A stretch of DNA of 64,000 nucleotides. Origin: Stictocephala bisonia (lineage: Eukaryota; Arthropoda; Insecta; Hemiptera; Membracidae). This document shows, piece by piece, positions 38,236 through 47,019 of this stretch. Position 1 is the stretch's first letter, and each line of letters starts with the position of its first letter. Below the pieces are notes generated by a model. The model had not been told where the DNA came from, did not search any database, and saw nothing but the letters and a program-made list of their open reading frames with translations. Position numbers and translations under genes: made by a program. The DNA lies in assembly GCA_035578905.1 (NCBI GenBank), contig JAQJVL010000664.1, forward strand, positions 124,001 to 188,000. The letters are read 5' to 3'.

Positions 38236-40238
38236 TGACTGAGTTTTTTACACCTCAGCTTGAACAGCTAAGAGACTTTGTTACTATACGTAGAGATAGG
38301 GCATCTTTAGGTCACGAACATAGTAGGTTATTGATCAAAGCTCGAAGTTTATACAGAAAGGAGTTACAATTAGCCAAGACAAATTATAAAGAAAATTTTA
38401 TAAAACACTCAAGCAATCAATGTAAAGCTGCGTGGCATGTAATAAAAAATGAGATGGGGGTCTTAATTTGAAAAACAATTGTTTGCCGGACATTTCTCCT
38501 GATGTATTTAATGATATATTTCTGAACAAGCAAGACAGGCGTTACCGATAGCACATAATCACCAAGCAAGTGCTCAACAGCTGCTCTTGTCTTCCATTAC
38601 AACTTTTATTGACAAAAATCTATAAATTTCACAAATAAGACCATATGACTGAGTAAACATTATTAACAGTTTAGTAATTCAAAAAGGGAGGATGTCAAAC
38701 ATTGTACTTAAACATGTTGTTGGTTAAATTGCTTCCCCTTTGACATACTTAGTAAATTCAATTTTAATGTCAGGTGTTTTTCCTAAGATCTGGAAAATTT
38801 CAAAAACAGTTCCTCTTTACAAGAAAAATTATAGAAGAGACCCAACAAGCTATAGACCAATCTCATTGGTTCCAGTGTTCGGTAAAGTTGTTTAAGCAAT
38901 TGTAAAACAACAAACCTTTGAATATTTCATTAGGAATAACTTATTTAGTCCATCCCAGTTTGGGTTTATTCCCGGGAGATCTACTATCATCGCTTTGGAG
39001 TCATTAGTCGATGAAATTTGATTAGCTTTTGAAAGCAAGAAGGTGGTTTGCTCTGCCTTAGTAGATTTAAGCAAAGCCTTTGATAGCATCTCCCATAACA
39101 ATATAATTCAGAAATTGGAATTCTATGGTGTTAAAAATACTGTCCTTAAATTATTTAAATCTTATTTAGAAGACAGGAAGCAAATGGTGGTTGTAGGTAG
39201 TAAAAAATCTGATCTCAAAGAGGTTACATTAAGTGTACCTCAGGGGTCAATTTTGGGTCCTTTTTTTGTTTTTAATTGCTATAAATAGCCTCCCATCTTA
39301 TATGTCAAAAACACCATTTTATATGCAGATGACACAACCTTTTATGAAATTGATCATGATACACAAATTGCTCAAACTAGACTCAGTGACATAATATCAA
39401 AATCAAACTTATGGTTTGATTCAAATAATCTTTAGGTTAATGTAGATAAAACTGAAGAAATCGTCTTTAGTCTTAAATAAATTTCTTTTGAAAATAAATC
39501 AGTTAAATTATTAGGGCTCTTTTTGTACAACAAACTATCTTGGGACTCGTAAACAAAAAATAATATCTCGAAATTATCAAGAGTTATTTTTCTTTTGCGT
39601 AAATTAAAACAATGTGTTAGTCATGATATGCTAATTACTGCTTATTACGCGTTTTTTCACCCCCATCTCCTTTACGGTATTAGGCTATGGGGAAATAGCC
39701 CAGGAGCAGCTAAGGTTATTATTTGCCAAAAAAAGGCAATTAGAATTATTATGGGAATAAAAAGTGCCGAAAGTGGCCTCATTATTTTAAGCAGTTAAAA
39801 ATTATGAAACTACCTAGCTTATACATATATGCAACATACTTCATATTAAGAAAAACTTGGAATATTATAGGAGCAGACTAAATGCTCATGAACATACAAC
39901 AAAATATCAAGACCTACCAACATTAGACCTACCAGCCTTTAGATTAAATAAATCAATAGAAAGTCATCTTTATATGCAACTTAATTTTTTTTAATAAATT
40001 ACATTACTCTGCCTCAAACATATCATTTAAAAGATTTAAAAATATTCTCAAACATTGGTTTTTTCTATGCCATATACAAAGTGAATGATTTCTTAGAGCA
40101 TAATCTTATGGATTTAAGATTTGATGAAACTATTTAAATTTATGCCTGTTGTAAATTTAAATTGCTAATTTTTGTAATTGATGATGTCTATTATAATATG
40201 CTTTATTATTTAATGACAAATAAAGATCTTGAATCTTA
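38236..40238 (+). pseudogene. Decayed non-LTR retrotransposon inserted in the satellite
   Basis: It starts within a satellite unit after GAGTTGAC and ends at AAATAAAGATCTTGAATCTT, after which the satellite resumes at ACGTCAG. Recognisable parts in order: a linker between endonuclease and RT (near 38290-38460); YRPISLVPVFGK near 38855; QFGFIPGRST near 38960; VDLSKAFDSISHN near 39060, which holds the first catalytic Asp; VPQGSILGPFF near 39235; a frame change and then YADDTTF near 39325; and [12 protein letters not shown] near 39660. Family knowledge places this in the jockey/CR1-like RTs. At least four stops or shifts make it dead. The endonuclease part is missing. Confidence 0.85.
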
Positions 40239-43200
40239 ACGTCAGTGGTTTTAATCTGCAGTGTATCTGCTGACAAGTATTGTTTAACATTCTCATTACG
40301 TATTCCAGGTAAGGCCCACACTGAGTTGACGTCAGCAGTTTTAATCTGCAGTGTATCTGATAACGAGTATTGTTTCAGATTCTCATTACGTATTCCAGGT
40401 AAGACCTACACTGAGTTGACGTCAGCAGTTTTAATCTGCAGTGTATCTGCTGACGAGTATTGTTTTACATTCTCATTACGTATTCCAGGTAAGACCAACA
40501 CTGAGTTGACGTCAGCAGTTTTAATCTGCAGTGTATCTGCTGACGAGTATTGTTTCACATTCTCGTTACGTATTGCAGGTAAAGCCCACACTGAGTTGAC
40601 GTCAGCAGTTTTAATCTGTAGTGTATCTGCTGATGAGCTTTGTTTCACCTTCTCATTAACATTTCCAGGTAAGTAAGGCCCACACTGAGTTGACGTCAAC
40701 AGTTTTAATCTGCAGTGTATCTGCTGACGAGTATTGTTTCACATTCTCGTTACGTATTGCAGGTAAAGCCCACACTTAGTTGACGTCAGCAGTTTTAATC
40801 TGTAGTGTATCTGCTGATGAGCTTTGTTTCACCTCCTCATTAACATTTCCAGGTAAGTAAGGCCCACAATGAGTTGACGTCAACAGTTTTAATCTGCAGT
40901 GTATCTGCTGACGAGTATTGTTTCACATTCTCGTTACGTATTGCAGGTAAAGCCCACACTTAGTTGACGTCAGCAGTTTTAATCTGCAGTGTATCTGCTG
41001 ACGAGTTTTGTTTCACCTTCTCATTAACTATTCTGGGTAAGTAAGGCCCACACTGAGTTGACGTCAGCAGTTTTAATCTACATTGTATCTGCTGACGAGT
41101 ATTGTTTCACATTCTCATTACGTATTCCAGGTAAGGCCCAAACTGAGTTGAGTCAGCGGTTTCAATCTGCATTGTATCTGCTGACGACTATTGTTTCACA
41201 TTCTCATTACGTATTCCAGGTAAGGCCCACACTGAGTTGATGTCAGCGGTTCTAATCTGCATTGTATTTGCTGACGAGTATTGTTTCACATTATCATTAC
41301 GTATTCCAGGTAAGGCCCACACTGAGTTGACGTCAGCAGTTTTAATCTGCAGTGTATATGATAACGAGTATTGTTTCACATTCTTATTACGTATTCCAGG
41401 TAAGACCTACACTGAGTTGACGTCAGCAGTTTTAATCTGCAGTGTATCTGCTGACGAGTATTGTTTTATATTCTCATTATGTATTGCAGGTAAGGCCCAC
41501 ACTGAGTTGACGTCAGCAGTTTTAATCTGCAGTGTATCTGCTGACGAGTATTGTTTCACATTCTCGTTACGTATTGCAGGTAAAGCCCACACTGAGTTGA
41601 CGTCAGCAGTTTTAATCTGTAGTGTATCTGCCGATGAGCTTTGTTTCACCTTCTCATTAACATTTCCAGGTAAGTAAGGCCCACACTGAGTTGACGTCAG
41701 CAGTTTTAATCTGCAGTGTATCTGCTGACGATTTTTGTTTCACCTTCTCATTAACTATTCTGGGTAAGTAAGGCCCACACTGAGTTGACGTCAGCAGTTT
41801 TAATCTGCAGTGTATCTGTTGACGAGTATTGTTACACATTCTCTTTACGTATTACAGGTAAGGCCCATACTTGAGTTGACGTCAGCAGTTTTAATCTACA
41901 TTGTATCTGCTGACGAGTATTGTTTCACATTCTCATTACGTATTCCAGGTAAGGCCCACACTGAGTTGACGTCAGCAGTTTTAATCTGCAGTGTATCTGC
42001 TGACGAGTATTGTTTCACATTCTCATTACGTATTCCAGGTAAGGCCCAAACTGAGTTGAGTCAGCGGTTTTAATCTGCATTGTATCTGCTGACGACTATT
42101 GTTTCACATTCTCATTACGTATTCCAGGTAAGGCCCACACTGAGTTGATGTCAGCGGTTCTAATCTGCATTGTATTTGCTGACGAGTATTGTTTCACATT
42201 ATCATTACGTATTCCAGGTAAGGCCCACACTGAGTTGACGTCAGCAGTTTTAATCTGCAGTGTATATGATAACGAGTATTGTTTCACATTCTTATTACGT
42301 ATTCCAGGTAAGACCTACACTGAGTTGACGTCAGCAGTTTTAATCTGCAGTGTATCTGCTGACGAGTATTGTTTTACATTCTCATTATGTATTGCAGGTA
42401 AGGCCCACACTGAGTTGACGTCAGCAGTTTTAAACTGCAGTGTATCTGCTGACGAGTATTGTTTCACATTCTCGTTACGTATTGCAGGTAAAACCCACAC
42501 TGAGTTGACGTCAGCAGTTTTAATCTGTAGTGTATCTGCCGATGAGCTTTGTTTCACCTTCTCATTAACATTTCCAGGTAAGTAAGGCCCACACTGAGTT
42601 GACGTCAGCAGTTTTAATCTGCAGTGTATCTGCTGACGAGTATTCTTTTACATTCTCATTATGTATTGCAGGTAAGGCCCACACTGAGTTGACGTCAGCA
42701 GTTTTAATCTGCAGTGTATCTGCTGACGAGTATTGTTTCACATTCTCGTTACGTATTGCAGGTAAAGCCCACACTGAGTTGACGTCAGCAGTTTTAATCT
42801 GTAGTGTATCTGCCGATGAGCTTTGTTTCACCTTCTCATTAACATTTCCAGGTAAGTAAGGCCCACACTGAGTTGACGTGAGCAGTTTTAATCTGCAGTG
42901 TATCTGCTGACGAGTTTTGTTTCACCTTCTCATTAACTATTCTGAGTAAGTAAGGCCCACACTGAGTTGACGTCAGCAGTTTTAATCTGCAGTGTATCTG
43001 TTGACGAGTATTGTTACACATTCTCTTTACGTATTACAGGTAAGGCCCATACTTGAGTTGACGTCAGCAGTTTTAATCTACATTGTATCTGCTGACTAGT
43101 ATTGTTTCACATTCTCATTACGTATTCCAGGTAAGGCCCACACTGAGTTGACGTCAGCAGTTTTAATCTGCAGTGTATCTGTTGACGAGTATTGTTACAC

Positions 43201-43325
43201 ATTTTTGTTACGTAATACAGGTAAGGCCCACACTGAGTTGACGTCAGCAGTTTTAATCTACATTGTATCTGCTGACAAGTATTGTTTCACTTTCTCATTA
43301 CGTATTCCAGGTACGTCCCACACAT
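40239..43325 (+). repeat. Satellite array, right block (90-bp units, about 34 copies)
   Basis: Monomers are 90 bp (occasionally 94 where TAAG is doubled). Most contain TTGACGTCAGCAG, a full TGACGTCA palindrome, followed by the CTGCTGAC partner, and end in TTCCAGGTAAGG, which looks like adjoining splice acceptor and donor consensus. A higher-order period of 908 bp is visible: 41188-41677 is nearly identical to 42096-42585. Because 90 is divisible by three, frames of up to 146 codons appear on both strands as 30-residue repeats. I do not regard them as genes. The array ends at about 43325 with GTACGTCCCACACA. Confidence 0.95.
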
Positions 43326-43928
43326 TTTTACACTATTGTACATTAATAATATCAATATATTGTTTTTATATAAAGTATACACGTTTATAAGAATATTCCT
43401 GAATATACAAACTTAATATTTCCATTTTTGGTAAATCATTATCTACTATACTATACCAACTAATAATAGTTCTGTTAGACAATCTATTATATAATAAATA
43501 TTACTACAAATTACCATTTTTATATATTACACTTTTATGTAGTAAGAATATAAAGAACATTTATTTAATTCATCATGACTAAATGTATAAATAAATCGTA
43601 TTCCACTCCGGAGTTTTATATTTTATAATTATATCTTTAAAGAAATTAAACTTTACCTAAAATATTATTTGCGCATGATTAATAGTAATATTTCACTTCA
43701 TTCAGTATTTAAAAATCACAAGAAGCTTCAAGTATATCCTTTCTTGATCATGATAAACGAAATTGTGCATTGTATGTAAATATATATATTTGATTTTCTT
43801 TATATTTTGTAAACTATTGTGTATGTGGATAGTCATATTTTCGTTAATATTCTATGGAAAATAATACATTTAGATTACTTAGAAAGTGTCTTAAAATTAT
43901 ACACTATTTTTTACCTAACATTACCTAC
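43326..43928. other. No gene recognised; 5' flank of gypsy element
   Basis: AT-rich. The final bases ATTAA (43929-43933) could be the left target-site copy of the retrotransposon, because ATTAA also occurs at 50693-50697. Confidence 0.5.
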
Positions 43929-44165
43929 ATTAATGTCGCGGGCTGCAACAATAGACGACCGGTTTAGCAAGGAGAGGGACAAAGGTGCTCCGCCCTCTGC
44001 CTTTGTGAGAGGGCGCCTCGAATATTATTGGTTCCCTCCTTACCCCGCCGCGCCTACCCTCCTGCCCCGTGAAGAATGTTCTCCATGTTTCTGGAAAGTC
44101 GCCTCCCCGCCATCGCTGGGCCTTTCTTCTAGTCACCGGAACCTTCGAGAAGGTGGGGTATTCCC

Positions 44166-44199
44166 TATATAAGGGACTCGCCTGATCAGTGAGTCAGTC
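44166..44199 (+). promoter_or_regulatory. LTR core promoter: TATA box and Inr
   Basis: TATATAA at 44166-44172 is followed by TCAGTC at 44194-44199, the arthropod initiator consensus. The A at 44196 would be +1, exactly 30 bp after the first T of the TATA box. A second TCAGT at 44186 is too close. The same arrangement is in the 3' LTR (TATA at about 50372). Confidence 0.75.
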
Positions 44200-44223
44200 T
44201 GGTTTTGGAGCAGTGAATTGAAA

Positions 44224-44301
44224 GTGTGACAGTAACCGTGACAGTGATCTATCGAGAAGATAGTGTGACAGTAACCGTGACAGTGCTCTATCGGGAAGTT
44301 A
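44224..44301 (+). repeat. 39-bp tandem duplication in the 5' LTR
   Basis: Two units (44224-44262, 44263-44301) begin GTGTGACAGTAACCGTGACA and differ at three positions; the 3' LTR has only one. Because the LTRs are copied from one template at insertion, the copy number changed afterwards or through template slippage. Confidence 0.9.
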
Positions 44302-44471
44302 GTGTGACAGGACATTGAGAATTATTGTCGTATTGTTATTTGTAAGTAATAGTGTTAGGACATTGAGGACTTGTTATTAGATTATAGATTCCTCTTTGTT
44401 AAATCAGTAAGTGTAAAAAAAATTTTTTAGAACTTAGCTATTACTTTATTTTATTGTAATTAGATATTGTT

Positions 44472-44477
44472 AATAAA
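44472..44477 (+). terminator. Poly(A) signal in the 5' LTR
   Basis: AATAAA in the R/U5 part, about 276 bp after the predicted start site. The copy in the 3' LTR (50639-50644) is the one expected to be used for the genomic transcript. Confidence 0.55.
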
Positions 44478-44538
44478 TAGTTAGTTTAAATCAGAAATCG
44501 CCATTCATTCATTTAAGAACCCTAGATACGTAACAATT

Positions 44539-44555
44539 TGGTGTCAGGTGTGGGG
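44539..44555 (+). other. Primer binding site, tRNA-Leu type
   Basis: TGGTGTCAGGTGTGGGG starts three bases after the LTR end. From memory of animal tRNA-Leu, which begins GTCAGGA and so ends TCCTGAC plus CCA, the match is complete except for one base. The role is priming of minus-strand DNA synthesis. Confidence 0.7.
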
Positions 44556-44728
44556 TATTTTTGGCGATTTCATTTGTTATTTGTAGGAAGTAAGCCTATA
44601 CATTTTATTTGTACTAACTATTGTCGTAGAATAATTGTTTTGCATTATATTGTTCTTGTAATTCATTTTTAATTAAGACCTATTTATTTATTGCGACATT
44701 GTTATTTTTGAATAGTAAATAGTTGAAT

Positions 44729-45238
44729 ATGGCTGCTAGGTCTGTTAAGCTATTAGATCTAAAAGTTGTAGACTTAAAAAGAGAGTTGGAAGAACGTGAT
44801 TTGGATACCTCTGGCAATAAATCTGTTTTGCAGCAGAGGCTGCGGCAAGCATTGTTAAATGGAGGAGAGGATCCAGAAAATGTGCTTTTTGTATGCTTTG
44901 ATGTTAACAAAATGTTAAGTGAGGTCTTAGAAAGTAATAATAGTTTTAAAGCTGAAGTTTTAGGAAGTAATACTAATTTGAAAACTGAAGTATTGGGAAA
45001 AGTTCAAGAGTTTTCTGATAAATTAGAAAGTAAAGTTGGCAATTTAGAAAATAATTTTGGTAAATTAGAAAATAATGTTAGTAACTTAGAAGATAAAGTT
45101 AGTGAGTTTAATGAGAAACTAAAGGTTATGCAGTGTGAACTAGAAAATAAGATAGAAAGTCATATAAGAGTAAGATTAAGTGCTTTTAATGTCGACACAC
45201 CCATGGCTACTAGTGGTGTCGGAGCTGTTTCTACGTAG
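44729..45238 (+). CDS. gag: Gag N-terminal part: SAP-like motif and coiled coil
   Basis: ATG at 44729 (MAARSVKLLDL) opens 169 codons to a TAG at 45236-45238. Residues about 9-43 (LKVVDLKRELEERDLDTSGN, then a basic KSVLQQRLRQAL helix) match a SAP motif: two helices with the conserved Leu pattern and the Gly between them, a DNA/chromatin-binding module. Residues about 65-150 are a heptad-rich coiled coil with repeated KLE/NLE units that would drive assembly. The same frame continues without other breaks after the TAG into the capsid part, so I read this as the start of one gag frame interrupted by a nonsense codon. The alternative is a separate small ORF, since base composition also changes here from AT-rich to GC-rich. 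Start choice: the first ATG after the leader. Confidence 0.8.
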   Translation: MAARSVKLLDLKVVDLKRELEERDLDTSGNKSVLQQRLRQALLNGGEDPENVLFVCFDVNKMLSEVLESNNSFKAEVLGSNTNLKTEVLGKVQEFSDKLESKVGNLENNFGKLENNVSNLEDKVSEFNEKLKVMQCELENKIESHIRVRLSAFNVDTPMATSGVGAVST

Positions 45239-45979
45239 TGCGGGCAGGACGACAAGGTAGTTCCTCCACAGCAACCGCCTTTTGGGACATCGGCCACACA
45301 TCCTGCCGTCCCAACCTTCGACGGGAAAATGCCATGGGAGGACTTCATGACTCTTTTTGATACAGCAGCAATGGTCCACGGGTGGACTCTGGAAACCAAA
45401 GCTTCCGTCTTATGTTTGTCGCTAAGGGGCGATGCATTGGGCGTCCTACAGACGATGCCGATATCGGAGCGACGTAATTATCCCGAGCTCTTGAGAAGGT
45501 TGGAAATGCGCTTCGGTCACCGTCACATGGAACAGCTATACCGCTCCCAGCTGAGGGGCAGGGCTCAGAAACCCAGTGAGTCCCTCCAGGAATTCGAGGC
45601 TGACATCGCCCAGCTGGTCCGGAATGCTTACCCCTCAGTGACAGACGAGGTTTACGAGAGCCTGGCAGTCGACAAATTTCTGGACGGTCTACGGGAGCCT
45701 GAAACTCAACAGGCCGTGAAGCTCGCTAGGCCTAAGACTCTCAGTGATGCTCTGACTCAGGCTTTAGAGTTCGAGGCTGTTAGGCAGTCTGTCCGTGGTC
45801 AGGCCCGAGTCCGCGCTGCTGAGCCAGAACCTGCATTTTCTGTTGAGGAAATCGTAAAGAAAGTTTTGGAAGCTTTAAAGTCTAGGAAAAGGGAAATTCG
45901 CTGTTGGGGCTGTGGACAGCTAGGTCATCCACGCAGCAAGTGCAGCTCCAAGGTTTCTGAAAAAGGACAGGAAAACTAA
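45239..45979 (+). CDS. gag: Gag C-terminal part: capsid and CCHC zinc knuckle
   Basis: This is in the same frame as the preceding segment and open to TAA at 45977-45979. PTFDGKMPWEDF near 45311-45346 is the usual start of a Ty3-type capsid domain, so the internal ATG at 45329 would clip it and is probably not the natural start. The capsid runs to about 45780. The nucleocapsid has one canonical knuckle, CX2CX4HX4C (CWGCGQLGHPRSKC), at 45902-45943. The product packages RNA and forms the particle. Pol begins in the -1 frame and overlaps the last 19 bases. Confidence 0.85.
   Translation, partial: CGQDDKVVPPQQPPFGTSATHPAVPTFDGKMPWEDFMTLFDTAAMVHGWTLETKASVLCLSLRGDALGVLQTMPISERRNYPELLRRLEMRFGHRHMEQLYRSQLRGRAQKPSESLQEFEADIAQLVRNAYPSVTDEVYESLAVDKFLDGLREPETQQAVKLARPKTLSDALTQALEFEAVRQSVRGQARVRAAEPEPAFSVEEIVKKVLEALKSRKREIRCWGCGQLGHPRSKCSSKVSEKGQEN
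45961..45979 (+). other. Gag-pol overlap, probable -1 frameshift window
   Basis: The pol frame is closed by TGA at 45958-45960, and gag ends at 45979, so ribosomes could only pass from gag to pol within 45961-45979. GGAAAAC at 45970-45976, directly before the gag TAA, is the best slippery candidate, though not a perfect X-XXY-YYZ. An A5 run lies just upstream at 45960-45964. I did not find an obvious pseudoknot by eye. Confidence 0.45.
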
Positions 45980-46038
45980 AGAGGGTTGATGGGAGGGGGC
46001 AACTGTCAACCCATTATCTGGAGGCCCCAAGAAGTGTT

Positions 46039-47019
46039 ATGGTGGCATCCCTTGGTGGCAGCTTGAGCAGTTTCTACGTGGATGGAACGGTGAATGGGCG
46101 AAACTGTTGTCTTCTTCTTGACACGGGGGCTACTATGACTATCTTAAGAGCGGATGTCATTTCTCCTGAGGAACTCTCCCCAACCATGTGGACCTTGAAG
46201 ACAGCCACGGGACAATCAGCACAGGTGTATGGGCAGACAGTTGCCTCCTTCGTCATTGGTGGCTGCAGATTTACACACTGTGCTCTGGTCGCTGACATAG
46301 AGGAAGAAGTCATCCTCGGCACAGACATCATGACGAAGCGCGGGTTTAAGCTAGATATGTCTAAAGGAGTAGTGACCGTTGGAGAGGAGGAGCTCATCCT
46401 GCGACATAGGAAGAACTTCCGTGGTCACTTGCGCCTGTTGGAGGACACTACTCTTGCAGCGCAGAGCCGGGTGATATCTAAGGCATCACCAGAGGGGGAC
46501 CCCGGTCAGGGTCAAAGTGTTCTTCTGGAACCAACCAGTGACGTCACTCAACAGCTCGCTCGCGGTGTCCTGGTCGCTAGGACACTGGTTACCATAGGAC
46601 CTAATGTTCCAGTACAATTGATGAATCTGAACTATTACCCTGTCACTTTGAAGAGAGGCACGGTTGTTGGGGACTACACGCTTGTCTCATCTGTCGTCCG
46701 TCAGGTACAACATGCCGTCCCTAAGGCTAGAAGTCTCCCACAGGAATTAGAGAGCTTTTTAGAAGAATCCTGCAAAGAGCTTACACCTGAGCAAGGAAAG
46801 GAGTTGAAGGACCTCGTCAATAATTGGCAAGATATTTTTGAGTTAGGAGACGGGCCAAGGGGACGTACTAGCATCGTCCAGCACCGGATTGACACAGGCG
46901 ACGCAAAACCAGTACGCCAGGCTCCAAGACGACTTCCACTGTCTAAGCGAGATGAGGCCGAGGGCATAATAAAAGAAATGCATAAAGATGGAGTCATTGA
47001 GCCCTCAAATAGCCCGTAG
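46039..47019 (+). CDS. pol: Pol N-terminal part: aspartic protease to RT start
   Basis: This frame is open from 45961; the first ATG is at 46039 but translation probably enters by frameshift. The protease has LLLDTGATMTIL (active-site DTGA at 46120-46131), with the second conserved strand VILGTDIM about 65 residues later. A roughly 170-residue linker follows. The N-terminal RT region is present near the end: a QHRIDTGDAKPVRQ stretch, then basic PRRLP, and then DGVIEPSNSP. The frame is then stopped by TAG at 47017-47019 and continues in the same frame without a gap in the next segment. The single-base nonsense change falls in a normally continuous conserved region, so this copy could make full-length Pol only by readthrough. 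Confidence 0.9.
   Translation: MVASLGGSLSSFYVDGTVNGRNCCLLLDTGATMTILRADVISPEELSPTMWTLKTATGQSAQVYGQTVASFVIGGCRFTHCALVADIEEEVILGTDIMTKRGFKLDMSKGVVTVGEEELILRHRKNFRGHLRLLEDTTLAAQSRVISKASPEGDPGQGQSVLLEPTSDVTQQLARGVLVARTLVTIGPNVPVQLMNLNYYPVTLKRGTVVGDYTLVSSVVRQVQHAVPKARSLPQELESFLEESCKELTPEQGKELKDLVNNWQDIFELGDGPRGRTSIVQHRIDTGDAKPVRQAPRRLPLSKRDEAEGIIKEMHKDGVIEPSNSP

Larger units (their letters stand above)
43934..44535 (+). repeat. 5' LTR
   Basis: Begins TGT (43934) and by my reading ends ACA (44535), three bases before the primer binding site, the usual TGT...ACA termini. It matches 50141-50694 except for T/G at 44026, an extra T near 44161, a T/G in the A/T run near 44426, and a second copy of a 39-bp unit. 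U3 is GC-rich; R/U5 is AT-rich. An alternative end at CCCTAG (44525) would follow from the putative ATTAA target duplication. Confidence 0.92.

Noticed and set aside
40239..43325. CRISPR-like regular array
   Set aside because: Units are contiguous and similar along their whole length, with no unique spacers. The context is a eukaryotic genome.
37247..43390. Many open frames of 60-146 codons on both strands with 30-residue repeats
   Set aside because: They arise because the satellite unit is 90 bp. Both strands are open at once, there is no start context, and monomers with indels break them.
43819..44172. 117-codon frame overlapping the 5' LTR
   Set aside because: It is host flank joined by chance to the U3 frame that belongs to the Pol C-terminus at the other LTR.
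45329..45331. ATG at 45329 as the true start of Gag
   Set aside because: It falls inside the conserved start of the capsid domain, and the frame is open for 30 codons upstream to the TAG, so it would clip the domain.
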